A DNA stretch of 64,000 nucleotides. It comes from Streptosporangium brasiliense (GTDB lineage Bacteria; Actinomycetota; Actinomycetes; Streptosporangiales; Streptosporangiaceae). Each line of letters starts with the position of its first letter. Within the stretch, counting starts at the first letter, position 1. Below are positions 25,447 to 33,289 of this stretch, one piece after another. The position numbers and the translations under genes were made by a program. Location of the stretch: assembly GCF_030811595.1 (NCBI RefSeq), contig NZ_JAUSRB010000002.1, positions 5,642,001 to 5,706,000 of the forward strand, read 5' to 3'. The notes under the pieces are model-generated. The model saw nothing but the letters and a program-made list of their open reading frames with translations. It did no database searches and was not told the DNA's origin.

Positions 25447-25929
25447 ATGCCGAAGATTCACCACTACGAGGTGGACGTGACGTGGACCGGCAACGGCGGC
25501 ACGGGCACCAGCGACTACCGCGCCTACGGGCGGGCGCACGAGATCGGCGCCACCGGCAAGGCGCCGATCGCGGGCTCGTCCGACCCGTCGTTCCGTGGCG
25601 AGCGGGACCGGTGGAATCCCGAGGAGCTCCTGGTCGTCTCGCTGTCGCAGTGCCACATGCTCTGGTACCTCGGCCTGTGCGCCAACGCCGGCGTCGTGGT
25701 CACCGCCTACACCGACCACCCGAGCGGCACCATGGCGGAGGCTCCCGACGGCAGCGGCCGTTTCGAGGAGGTCGTGCTGCGGCCCCGGGTGACCGTCGCC
25801 GCCCCGGAGCACGCCGAGCGCGCCGCGGCGCTGCACGAACGCGCCCACGAGATGTGCTTCATCGCCAACTCCGTCAACTTCCCGGTCCGGCACGAGCCCG
25901 TCGTCGTCAGCGAGCCCCTGCCGGTGTGA
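25447..25929 (+). CDS. OsmC family protein (organic hydroperoxide/thiol peroxidase type)
   Basis: 160 residues. Two reactive cysteines in the family positions: LSQCHMLWYL and AHEMCFIANSVNFPV. WNPEELLVVSL also fits. Expected to reduce organic peroxides through a Cys pair. A strong GGGGAAGGAGAAGG lies before the ATG. It sits between the GntR regulator and the CoxL-like gene and may protect against peroxide or reactive by-products of that oxidation. Confidence 0.9.
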   Translation: MPKIHHYEVDVTWTGNGGTGTSDYRAYGRAHEIGATGKAPIAGSSDPSFRGERDRWNPEELLVVSLSQCHMLWYLGLCANAGVVVTAYTDHPSGTMAEAPDGSGRFEEVVLRPRVTVAAPEHAERAAALHERAHEMCFIANSVNFPVRHEPVVVSEPLPV

Positions 25930-26005
25930 GCGGCGCCCGGCCGGCTTGAGGCCGTACGGCACGGCGGTCTTGGCGCGGGCCCTGACGGCGCTCACAATCA
26001 GGGCC

Positions 26006-28294
26006 ATGAGCGATGGTCATCCGTATGTCGGCACCCGGGCCCCCCGCCGAGAGGACTCCCGGCTGCTGACCGGACAGGGCAAGTTCGTCGGCGACGTCCG
26101 CCTTCCCGGCATGGCGTACGCGGTGGTCGTCCGGAGTCCCATAGCGCACGGCCGGGTCACGCGACGTGCCGTCAAGGCCGCCCTGGCGGCCGACGGGGTG
26201 CTGGACGTCATCACCGCCGAGGACGCGGCCGCGGTCCGGCTGCCGTGCGTGTCCCTGGCGCCGGGACAGCGTGAGATCTCCTACCCGGCGCTGGAGGAGG
26301 CGATCCGCTACGCCGGGCAGCCGCTCGCCGTCGTCGTGGCGCGGACCGCGGAGGCCGCCCATGACGCGGCCGGGCTGGTCGACTTCGAGTTCGGCGAGCT
26401 GCCCGCCGTGATCGGGGTGGAGGCGGCGCTCGACGGCGGCGCCGCACTGCTGTACCCCGACTGGGGCACCAACCTGGTCACCGACTTCGCGGTCGGCGAC
26501 ACCGACTGCGAGGAGGCGATCGCGGGCGCGGCCCACGTGGTGGACATGACGTTCCGGCTCGGCAGGGCGGCGCCCAGCCCGGTCGAGCCGCGCGGGATCG
26601 TGGCGGCCTACGCCGAGGAGACGCTGACGGTCTGGGCCGCCACCCAGGCCCCCCACCACGTGCGCGACCACGCGGCCGAGGCGCTCGGGCTCTCCCACCA
26701 CCGGGTGCGTGTCATCGGCTGCGACGTCGGCGGAGGGTTCGGCGCCAAGGAGCACCTCTATCCCGACGAGGCGCTGGTCTGCCTGGCCGCGATCCGCCTC
26801 GGCCGGCCCGTGACATGGACCGAGTCGCGCAGCGACCACCTCGTCGCCACCCTGCCCGCCCGCGACGCCGTGCACCGGGGCCGGCTGGCGCTGGAGGCGG
26901 ACGGCCGCTTCGTCGCGCTGCACTGCGACATCCTCGGGGACCTGGGCGCCCACCCGTCGAACGTCGGCATCTCCCCCCTCGCCGTGTCGGCCATCATGCT
27001 GCCCGGGCCCTACCGGTTCGACAGGGCCGGGGCGCGCCTGCGCGCCGCCGTCACCACCACCACGCCGACCGGCTCCTACCGGGGGTTCGGCCAGCCCGAG
27101 GTGACCTGGACCAGGGAACGGCTGATCGACGAGGCGGCCCGGCGCCTGGGGCTCGACCCCGTCGAGATACGGCTGCGCAACATGATCGGCCCCGAGGAGC
27201 TGCCCTACTCCACCCGCACCTGGCAGTCCTACGACTCGGGCGACTACCCCCGCGCCCTGCGCACGCTGCGCGAGATCGCGCGCGCCAGGCCGTCACACGA
27301 CGGGCGCAGGCGCGGTGTGGGGTTCTCCTGCCACGTGGAGGCGACCGGCCTGGGACCGTCCATGGGGATGAAGGCGGCGGGCCAGGCCGCAGGCGGGTTC
27401 GAGACCGCGATCGTGCGGATGGACCTCGACGCCTCGGTCGTCGTGCACGCCGGGGTGGTGGGCATGGGACAGGGCATCGAGACCACCCTCGCCCAGCTCG
27501 CCGCCGACGGGGTGGGCGTGCCGCTGGAGCGGGTCCACGTGGTGCTCGGCGACACCTCCGCCACGCCGTACTCCTCCGTCGGCTCGATCGCCAGCCGCTC
27601 CCTCGTGGTCGGCGGCGGGGCCCTGAACCGGGCGGCCGGCCTGCTGCGCGACAGGATCGTGGCCATCGCCGCCCACCAGCTGGAGGCGGCCCCGGAGGAC
27701 CTGGAGATCGCGGACGGCGCCGTACAGGTGAAGGGCGACCCCGGCGCGCGCCGCACCCTTCGGGAGATCGCCACCTCCGCCTGGCGCGGCTGGGACCTGC
27801 CCGCGGGGATGTCACCGGGCCTGGAGGAGCGGGTCACCCACGACCCCAGCGCCTACACCTACGCCTACGGCGCCCACGCGGCGGCCGTGGCGGTCGACGA
27901 GGAGACCGGGGCCGTCGAGGTCGAGGGCTACTGGGTGGTCGGCGACTCCGGCGTGCTGGTCAACCCGGCGATCGTCGAAGGCCAGCTGAGGGGCGGGATC
28001 GCGCAGGGGATCGGGATGGCGCTGACGGAGGAGGTCGTCTACTCCCCGGACGGGCAGCCGTCGGCGGACTATCTCCTGCCGACGGTCCGGGAGATCCCGG
28101 AGATCGGGATCGTCCTGCTGGAGACCCCTTCCCCCATCACTCCCGGCGGCATGAAGGGCGCGGGCGAGGCGGGCACGATCGGCCCGCCCGCGGCCGTCGG
28201 CAACGCGGTGGCCGCGGCCCTGCCCGAGATCGCCGGCCGGATCACCGCCACCCCGCTGACCCCGCAGGTCCTCTGGTCCCTGCTCGCCCGCTGA
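26006..28294 (+). CDS. xanthine dehydrogenase family, molybdopterin-binding (CoxL-like) subunit, stand-alone
   Basis: 762 residues. YVGTRAPRREDSRLLTGQGKFVGDV is the canonical N terminus of large (Mo) subunits. Further motifs: DVGGGFGAKEHLYPDE, SYRGFGQPEVTW, GMGQGIETTLAQ, GDTSATPYSSVGSIASRS, and the active-site Glu in GGMKGAGEAGTIGPPAAVGNA. The form I CO-dehydrogenase loop AYxCSFR is absent, so it is not a true CO dehydrogenase but another hydroxylase (aldehyde, purine, or aromatic/heterocyclic). The FAD (CoxM) and 2Fe-2S (CoxS) subunits that should accompany it are not nearby. GntR-OsmC-CoxL probably form one transcript. Confidence 0.92.
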   Translation: MSDGHPYVGTRAPRREDSRLLTGQGKFVGDVRLPGMAYAVVVRSPIAHGRVTRRAVKAALAADGVLDVITAEDAAAVRLPCVSLAPGQREISYPALEEAIRYAGQPLAVVVARTAEAAHDAAGLVDFEFGELPAVIGVEAALDGGAALLYPDWGTNLVTDFAVGDTDCEEAIAGAAHVVDMTFRLGRAAPSPVEPRGIVAAYAEETLTVWAATQAPHHVRDHAAEALGLSHHRVRVIGCDVGGGFGAKEHLYPDEALVCLAAIRLGRPVTWTESRSDHLVATLPARDAVHRGRLALEADGRFVALHCDILGDLGAHPSNVGISPLAVSAIMLPGPYRFDRAGARLRAAVTTTTPTGSYRGFGQPEVTWTRERLIDEAARRLGLDPVEIRLRNMIGPEELPYSTRTWQSYDSGDYPRALRTLREIARARPSHDGRRRGVGFSCHVEATGLGPSMGMKAAGQAAGGFETAIVRMDLDASVVVHAGVVGMGQGIETTLAQLAADGVGVPLERVHVVLGDTSATPYSSVGSIASRSLVVGGGALNRAAGLLRDRIVAIAAHQLEAAPEDLEIADGAVQVKGDPGARRTLREIATSAWRGWDLPAGMSPGLEERVTHDPSAYTYAYGAHAAAVAVDEETGAVEVEGYWVVGDSGVLVNPAIVEGQLRGGIAQGIGMALTEEVVYSPDGQPSADYLLPTVREIPEIGIVLLETPSPITPGGMKGAGEAGTIGPPAAVGNAVAAALPEIAGRITATPLTPQVLWSLLAR

Positions 28295-28393
28295 CCCCGC
28301 AGACGCTCTTCCCTCCTCACCCGACGACCCCGCTCACTCGACGACCCCGCTCACCCGACGACCCCGCGGGTCCTCTGGTCCCTGCTCACCCGC
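28267..28393. repeat. duplicated 3' end of the CoxL-like gene
   Basis: The last 25 nt of the coding end (28267-28291, GGTCCTCTGGTCCCTGCTC...) recur at 28369-28393 with one mismatch, separated by a 17-bp tandem repeat. Indicates a local duplication at the gene end. Confidence 0.8.
28316..28366. repeat. 17-bp tandem repeat, three copies
   Basis: Unit CTCACCCGACGACCCCG repeated exactly head to tail (28316, 28333, 28350), with one T/C change in the middle copy. Non-coding, between the CoxL-like gene and the converging TPR gene. Confidence 0.9.
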
Positions 28394-28492
28394 CGTCCCC
28401 GGCCGGTGAGCGGGCCGGGCGGGACGCCCCTGCGGCGCCGGCCCGGCCGGCCCGGCGCCGCAGGGGCGCGGCCGACCGGCCAGGCTCGGCTC

Positions 28493-28951
28493 TCAGACGG
28501 CCCGCAACCGGTCCGCCAACCGGTCCAGCCCCCCCTTGATCATCTGTCCGTACCCGTCGTCGCCGAGGGCGCTCACCGAGGCTCGTCCGCGATCGAGGTG
28601 GTCCCGCGCGCGTTCGAGGTCGCCCAGCTTCCGGTAGACCTCCCCGAGGTTGAGGTGCAGGGACGGGTAGAAGCCGGCCACGGGGCCGGTGGCGCCCGCC
28701 TGCCGGGCCCGTTCGTCGGTGACCAGGTCCGCCGCCTCCAGCGCCCGCAAGTCCCAGACCAGCTCCTCGTGCGGGTCGTCCTGGGCGTCGGCCATCGAGT
28801 GGGCGAGCGCGCAGCGGTGCAGCGGATCGCCGGTGGCGCCGATCTCCTCCCAGAGGCCGGAGAACAGCCGGCGGGCCTCTTCCCGCCTGCCGCTCTGGTT
28901 GAGCTCGATGCCCCGGCCGATCTCGGTCATGATCGCGTCGGGTCCGGTCAT
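28493..28951 (-). CDS. small TPR-like protein
   Basis: 152 residues from ATG 28951 (GAGGAGGGA 4 nt upstream). Helical repeats: NQSGRREEARRLFSGLWEEI, LHRCALAHSMADAQDDPHEELVWDLRALEAADLV, LHLNLGEVYRKLGDLERARDHLDRG. Two to three TPR-type hairpins. Cytosolic adaptor or scaffold of unknown partner; families like this are common in Streptomyces and relatives. Confidence 0.85.
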   Translation of the reverse strand: MTGPDAIMTEIGRGIELNQSGRREEARRLFSGLWEEIGATGDPLHRCALAHSMADAQDDPHEELVWDLRALEAADLVTDERARQAGATGPVAGFYPSLHLNLGEVYRKLGDLERARDHLDRGRASVSALGDDGYGQMIKGGLDRLADRLRAV

Positions 28952-29097
28952 GCGGTCCCTCCTCAAGGTGGTGGTAGTGATCGCCGACAGTAGCGGCGGC
29001 CACCGACATCAGCCCGCGCGGAGATCCCGCGCCCTCGCGCGGGGACCGGGACGGGACGGCGGCCACGGCGCCCGGACAGGGGAGGCCGCCCGCGTCC

Positions 29098-29574
29098 TCA
29101 CCGCGGCAGCGTCCGTGACAGGTGCTCGGCCAGCCCCTCGGACGCGGCCCGGACCATCTCCAGCACGTCGGCGAAGCCCTCGCGGCCGCCGTAGTAGGGG
29201 TCGGGCACCTCGGCCCCCGGCGGCGCGGCCGGGTCGAAGGAGCGGAACAGCCGCACGTCCGAGCCGGCCGGCGCCAGGCGGCGCAGCGCCCGGAGGTTCT
29301 CGGCGTCCATCGCCAGCACCAGGTCCACCTGACCGAACCAGCCGGCCAGGAACTGCCTGGCACTGTGCGAGGAGCCGTCATAGCCGTTGTCGGCCAGCAT
29401 CGCCGCGGCCCGCTCGTCCATCGGGGAGCCCTGATGCCAGCCGCCCGTGCCCGCGCTGTCGACCGAGACGACATCGCCCAGCCCGTGGTCGGCCAGGGTC
29501 TTCCTCAGCACCACCTCGGCCATCGGGGACCGGCAGATGTTTCCCAGGCACACGACACATATGCGATAACTCAT
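29098..29574 (-). CDS. low-molecular-weight protein tyrosine phosphatase
   Basis: 158 residues. P-loop CLGNICRS (C-X5-R, Cys9 and Arg15), the general acid Asp in VPDPYYGG about 110 residues later, and the SAGTGGWHQGSPMDERA segment are all intact, so it should be active on phosphotyrosine (or phosphoarginine) substrates. ATG 29574 has only GTGGGG close by, a weak site. Codirectional with the YihY gene upstream (74-bp gap). Confidence 0.93.
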   Translation of the reverse strand: MSYRICVVCLGNICRSPMAEVVLRKTLADHGLGDVVSVDSAGTGGWHQGSPMDERAAAMLADNGYDGSSHSARQFLAGWFGQVDLVLAMDAENLRALRRLAPAGSDVRLFRSFDPAAPPGAEVPDPYYGGREGFADVLEMVRAASEGLAEHLSRTLPR

Positions 29575-29648
29575 CCCCACAGGATGCCGCCGCCGGGCAC
29601 CGCGTGAGCACGGCGGACCCGCGCGACGCCGCCCGTGACCGGCCGGCT

Positions 29649-30707
29649 CTACCGGATCCGGGGCCGGCGCCACCACCGCGCCAGCCCCCGTGCGGCCTCG
29701 GCGGCGGCCGTGCCGACGGCGCCCACCAGCGGTTCCCGCTCCTCCTCGGCGGTGGGGCCGGGGTCCGGCCCGACCGGCTCCCGGTTTCCGCCGCGGCACG
29801 CCTCCAACTGCGCGGCGAAGGCCAGCCCGAGAAAGAGCGCCGTCGAGCTGAGGAAGGACCACAGCAGCAGCGCCATGACGGCGGTGAGCGGGCCGTAGGT
29901 GGCGCCGAAGGTGCCGCTGCGCTCGATGTAGAGGGCCAGCAGGAGGGTGAACGCCGTCCACAGGACGAGGGCGACCAGGGCGCCGAAGGCCAGCCAGGTG
30001 TGGCCCGGCTGCCTGCGCCGGGGGGCGGCACGGAACAGCACCGAGGCGGACAGCAGGGCCAGCAGGAATCCGACCGGCCAGCGGACCAGCGTGAACGCCG
30101 CCAGCATGTCCTCGCCCCAGCCGTAGACCTGGGCGAGCGCTCGCCCGATCGCCCCGCCGCCGACCATCACCACGAAGCCCACCGTCATGAAGGCGCCGGC
30201 GGAGACGGCCATCAGCAGGGCCCTGCCGTACTTGCGGTGGAACGGGCGGTCGCGCTCGACGCCGTAGATCCGGTTGGCCCCGCGCTCCACCTGGGCCATG
30301 GCGCTGGTCAGCGAGACCAGCGCGGTGACCAGGCCGAGCCACAGGGCGAGGGCGCCCCCGGCGTGGCCCGCCTGCCGGTGGCTGTCGGCGAGCACGTCCT
30401 TGACCGCCTCCACCCCGGCGCCGGGCGCGATCCGGCTCAGGGTCAGCTCCAGCACCTGGCCGAGCTGCTCCTGGTTGAGCACCGAGCTCAGCCCGACCAG
30501 CGCGATGGCGCCGGGGATGATGGACAGGCACACCTGCAGGGCCAGCGCACGCGAGTTGGTCATCCCGTCGCCGTACCTGAACCTGGCGAAGGAGTCACGG
30601 ATGAGGTGCCATCGGCCGTACTTGCGCAGGGTCACCCACGCGTGGTCGGCGGAGAGCTCCTCGCCGCTCATACTCCGTGTCTGCGGCACTTTCGTCGCGG
30701 TTCCCAT
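29649..30707 (-). CDS. YihY/BrkB family inner membrane protein
   Basis: 352 residues. The N terminus MGTATKVPQTRSMSGEELSA is the pattern seen in actinobacterial BrkB/YihY proteins, which is why ATG 30707 was chosen over the internal ATG 30671. Six membrane helices, for example ALALQVCLSIIPGAIALVGL, ALALWLGLVTALVSLTSAMA and FGALVALVLWTAFTLLLALY. The cytoplasmic C-terminal tail is charged and Pro/Arg-rich. Function of the family is unsettled (the RNase BN label is historical). Confidence 0.9.
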   Translation of the reverse strand: MGTATKVPQTRSMSGEELSADHAWVTLRKYGRWHLIRDSFARFRYGDGMTNSRALALQVCLSIIPGAIALVGLSSVLNQEQLGQVLELTLSRIAPGAGVEAVKDVLADSHRQAGHAGGALALWLGLVTALVSLTSAMAQVERGANRIYGVERDRPFHRKYGRALLMAVSAGAFMTVGFVVMVGGGAIGRALAQVYGWGEDMLAAFTLVRWPVGFLLALLSASVLFRAAPRRRQPGHTWLAFGALVALVLWTAFTLLLALYIERSGTFGATYGPLTAVMALLLWSFLSSTALFLGLAFAAQLEACRGGNREPVGPDPGPTAEEEREPLVGAVGTAAAEAARGLARWWRRPRIR

Positions 30708-31039
30708 ATCGGGGAGCCGGCTACCCGGCCAGCGGCTTTGTGAACCAATTGCCCGATAATGACCTTTAACTGGCCCTCCGGGAGACCGCCCGGCCCGGCG
30801 ACCTTCCACATCTCGGCGGCCACGGAGTGGGCGGACTCCTCCCGTACGGCCCGCCTCCGGCGATGGCCTCGGCGGCGACCCAGGCGCAGTGCGAGCCGAG
30901 GGCGGCGCCCTGTCTCCGCCCTCATCGAGCGCCGTCTGTCTTGGTGCGCGGTTGAAAGGGACTCGTCCGCGCCTGTGCGCCCGGACGTCCGGCTCCTCCG
31001 GTGGTGGGAGCCGAGGATCCATGGGCCGCGCCGTCCGTC
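30708..31039. other. intergenic, no confident gene
   Basis: On the minus strand one frame reads EESAHSVAAEMWKVAGPGGL then PEGQLKVIIGQLVHKAA (about 30840-30740), which has coding-like composition, but it has no start codon with an RBS and I recognise no family. It may be another decayed gene. Confidence 0.35.
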
Positions 31040-31087
31040 CGTCAACATTGGTTGACAGGGCCATCATGTCAACTTAGATTGACATTC
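31040..31087 (+). promoter_or_regulatory. consensus promoter for a leaderless mRNA with two overlapping operator boxes
   Basis: Two 18-bp boxes share the pattern YGTCAA-N6-TTGACA: CGTCAACATTGGTTGACA (31040-31057) and TGTCAACTTAGATTGACA (31067-31084). The TTGACA ending box 1 (31052-31057) is a perfect -35; exactly 17 nt later TAGATT (31075-31080) fits -10. The ATG at 31088 is 7 nt beyond the -10, so transcription should start at or beside the start codon. A regulator on these boxes would block the promoter. Confidence 0.7.
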
Positions 31088-31840
31088 ATGAGAGGCACCC
31101 TACTGGCCGCCCCGCCGCCCGCCGGCGGCCCGTCACGGCCGGATCACGCCCATGCGACGACGAGACGGCTGCTCGCCTGCGGTGCGGTCGCCGGCCCGCT
31201 GTTCGTCGCCGCGTTCCTCGTCGAGGGCGCGACCCGCGCCGGCTACGACCCGCTGCGCCATCCGGTCAGCTCGCTCGCGCTCGGAGACTCCGGATGGACC
31301 CAGAGCGCCGCCTTCATCGTCACGGGCCTGCTGACGCTCGCCTTCGCCGCCGGCCTGCGGCGGGTGCTCCGGGGCGCCGAGGGGCCGGCCCGGGGCTCGG
31401 TCTGGGGGCCGGCGCTGATCGGCGTGTGGGCGGTCCAGCTGATCGGCGCCGGGATCTTCACCACCGACCCGGTGAGCGGCTATCCGCCGGGGACCCCGGA
31501 CAGGCTCGTGGAGTACGGCAGCGCTCACGCCGCCGTCCACGACCTGATCGCGCTGCCCGGCTTCGCGGCGCTGGCCGCGGCCTGCGTGGTGTTCGCCCTC
31601 CGCTCCGCCGCGCGCCGCGAGCGCGCATGGGCGATCTACTCGGCCGCCAGTGCCGTCGCCTTCGTGGGCGCGTTCATCCTGGCCACCGTCGCGTTCGAGC
31701 AGGCCGCCGGGCTGGTCGAGCTCGGCGGGCTCTTCCAGCGCGTCGCGGTCACCGTCGGTCTGGGCTGGCTCACCCTGCTGGCCGTCCGCGCCCGGCGGGC
31801 CCACAGTGTCAGCCGCCGCAGTGGCCCTCGGGAATACTGA
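31088..31840 (+). CDS. DUF998 family integral membrane protein
   Basis: 250 residues with about six membrane helices: LLACGAVAGPLFVAAFLVEG, AAFIVTGLLTLAFAAGL, LIGVWAVQLIGAGIF, LPGFAALAAACVVFAL, IYSAASAVAFVGAFILATVA, VAVTVGLGWLTLLAV. The DUF998 signature YDPLRHPVSSLALGDSGWTQ and FTTDPVSGYPPGTP are present. No Shine-Dalgarno; the transcript is probably leaderless. Its 3' end overlaps the convergent secreted-protein gene by 32 bp. Function unknown. Confidence 0.88.
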   Translation: MRGTLLAAPPPAGGPSRPDHAHATTRRLLACGAVAGPLFVAAFLVEGATRAGYDPLRHPVSSLALGDSGWTQSAAFIVTGLLTLAFAAGLRRVLRGAEGPARGSVWGPALIGVWAVQLIGAGIFTTDPVSGYPPGTPDRLVEYGSAHAAVHDLIALPGFAALAAACVVFALRSAARRERAWAIYSAASAVAFVGAFILATVAFEQAAGLVELGGLFQRVAVTVGLGWLTLLAVRARRAHSVSRRSGPREY

Positions 31841-32264
31841 CGGCGTAGCTGGTGTAGCCCCCGCTCTTGAAGGTGTAGCCGTTCGTCCAGACGCACTTGC
31901 CCGCGCCGGCACCTCTGATGGGACCCGCGTAGTACTTGAAGGTGCCGTTCTGCTCGTAGGGCGTGTTACCGATGATCATCTTCACGCCGGTCTTGGTGGC
32001 CACCCCAACGGACACACTTTTGATCGTGACCGCGCAGTTGTAGCCGTTGGAGTTGTTGTAGAGCAGGTACACCTTGCCGCCGGAGTCGCCGTTCAGGTGC
32101 GTCAAGTTCCTGGAATCGATCACATGGCAGCCCGGACCGCAGACCTCCTCAGGGGTGTACGGATTGGCGGCGGCGTGCGCGGTCCCCGCCGAGGTGGGCA
32201 GCGCGCCCGCCCCCAAGGCTGCCGCCATGACCAGCCTGAGCGCCCTGCCTCGAGTGGGCGGCAC
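31809..32264 (-). CDS. small secreted protein consisting of the 4-Cys domain alone
   Basis: 151 residues; signal peptide about 1-31 (LVMAAALGAGALPTSAGTAHA). The mature part, about 115-120 residues, is a single copy of the domain found at the C termini of the amidase and M23 peptidase in the first 5 kb. Shared features: ANPYTPEEVCG, GGKVYLLYNNSNGYNCAVTI, FKYYAGPIRG, GKCVWTNG and final EGHCGG, with an extra Cys in CGPGC. The stand-alone occurrence suggests that the domain folds independently and acts outside the cell. GTG 32264 has a weak RBS; ATG 12 codons in is possible. Confidence 0.85.
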   Translation of the reverse strand: MPPTRGRALRLVMAAALGAGALPTSAGTAHAAANPYTPEEVCGPGCHVIDSRNLTHLNGDSGGKVYLLYNNSNGYNCAVTIKSVSVGVATKTGVKMIIGNTPYEQNGTFKYYAGPIRGAGAGKCVWTNGYTFKSGGYTSYAVSIPEGHCGG

Positions 32265-32290
32265 CCGTCCGCGGAGGCGGCGCCGGACCG

Positions 32291-32392
32291 GGCGCCGACG
32301 GTTACACCGGCGGTCAGTCCGGCGCCGCTGAGGACCTGGGCGGTGACCAGGACGATCAGGACGCGGCGCCGCGCCCGGCCTGTCCGGGTCAG
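32291..32392 (-). pseudogene. N-terminal remnant of an MFS transporter
   Basis: The frame directly behind the metallo-hydrolase stop codon reads TRTGRARRRVLIVLVTAQVL then SGAGLTAGVTVGA. This is the first transmembrane helix motif of MFS exporters (LVxAQVLSGxGLAAGxTVGALL). It lacks a start codon and similarity ends after about 34 residues. Likely a deletion scar. Confidence 0.5.
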
Positions 32393-33198
32393 CCCAGGTC
32401 GCCCAGGTCCAGGCGGTCAGCCAGTCCGGCGGCGGTGAAGGCGGCCACCAGTTCGTCGCGGCCCTCGGTGAAGTGGGCCCAGCTGTCGTAGTGGACGGGG
32501 ACCACCCGGCGGGCGCCGAGGATCCTGGCGGCCTCGGCGGCCTGGGCGCTGTCGAGGACGATCAGCGCGCCGTCGAAGAGGACGGGGAAGCGGGGAGCCC
32601 CGGCGAAGAGGATGGCGGTGTCCACCGGGCCGAAGCGCGCGGCGATCTCCTTGACCAGGTCGAGCGAGGCGTTGTCGCCGCTGACGTAGACCGTGGGCAG
32701 GCCTTCGCCGGTCAGGACGAATCCGACGACCTGACCGGTGACCGGTTCGACCCCCTCGCGTGCGCCGGGCCCGTGAATGGCGGGCACGCCCGTCACGGTG
32801 ATCCTGCCGCCGCCGGGGCGGTCCAGTTCGATCGACTCCCAGTCGGCCAGCCCCTTGGCCCCGTCTCCCAGGCGGTGTCCGCCACCTGGCGTGGTGAGGG
32901 TGAGCGGGACGTCGGCGAGCAGGGCTCGGCCGGAGTCGTCGAGGTTGTCGGGGTGCTCGTCGTGGGAGAGCAGGACCACGTCGACGCGGCCGAGGTCGGC
33001 CGGCGCGGCCGAGGAGGGCGCGGTCTTGGTCAGGATCGGGGGGCCCGACCTCTGGTGGTCACCGGGAGCGTAGTAGTCGCCGGGAGCGTCGAAGGTCGGG
33101 TCGGTGAGAAACCTCAACCCGCCGTAGTCGAAGAGAGCGGTCGGGCCGCCGAAGACGCGGACGGGGAACTGCTCATGGGTGGTGCCGGTAGCAGACAC
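32389..33198 (-). CDS. MBL-fold metallo-hydrolase
   Basis: 269 residues. Metal-binding LLSHDEHPDNLDD (HxxHxD type), AIHGPGAREG, YVSGDNASL and VPVHYDSWAHFTEG follow the UlaG/RomA-like order of the metallo-beta-lactamase fold. No signal peptide. Hydrolase of unknown substrate. Divergent from the ABATE/CGNR regulator across three copies of an 8-bp half-site, so it is probably the regulator's target. Confidence 0.9.
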   Translation of the reverse strand: MSATGTTHEQFPVRVFGGPTALFDYGGLRFLTDPTFDAPGDYYAPGDHQRSGPPILTKTAPSSAAPADLGRVDVVLLSHDEHPDNLDDSGRALLADVPLTLTTPGGGHRLGDGAKGLADWESIELDRPGGGRITVTGVPAIHGPGAREGVEPVTGQVVGFVLTGEGLPTVYVSGDNASLDLVKEIAARFGPVDTAILFAGAPRFPVLFDGALIVLDSAQAAEAARILGARRVVPVHYDSWAHFTEGRDELVAAFTAAGLADRLDLGDLG

Positions 33199-33210
33199 GA
33201 AGGAACTCCC

Positions 33211-33267
33211 TCACGGATGAAGTCTTATCTATCCGTGAAGTGACCGTAGTTGTTCATCACGGATGAA
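33211..33267. promoter_or_regulatory. three TCACGGAT half-sites in the divergent promoter
   Basis: TCACGGAT at 33211-33218 (+), its reverse complement ATCCGTGA at 33231-33238, and TCACGGAT again at 33257-33264, the last within the palindrome TTCATCACGGATGAA (33253-33267). The first pair forms an 8-bp perfect inverted repeat with a 12-nt spacer. Likely operator array for the metallo-hydrolase and the regulator. Confidence 0.65.
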
Positions 33268-33289
33268 TGCAAGCCGTACCATGAGAGGC

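Noticed and set aside
26006-28294. Annotating the Mo-subunit gene as carbon monoxide dehydrogenase
   Set aside because: The form I active-site loop AYxCSFR is not found and CoxS/CoxM are missing.
28316-28366. Iteron/origin candidate from three 17-bp repeats
   Set aside because: No replication protein gene, no AT-rich unwinding element, and the repeats sit at a duplicated gene end.
30668-31048. Minus-strand gene upstream of YihY (EESAHSVAAEMWKVAG region)
   Set aside because: Coding-like for about 45 residues but no start with an RBS and no family recognised; noted only as intergenic content.
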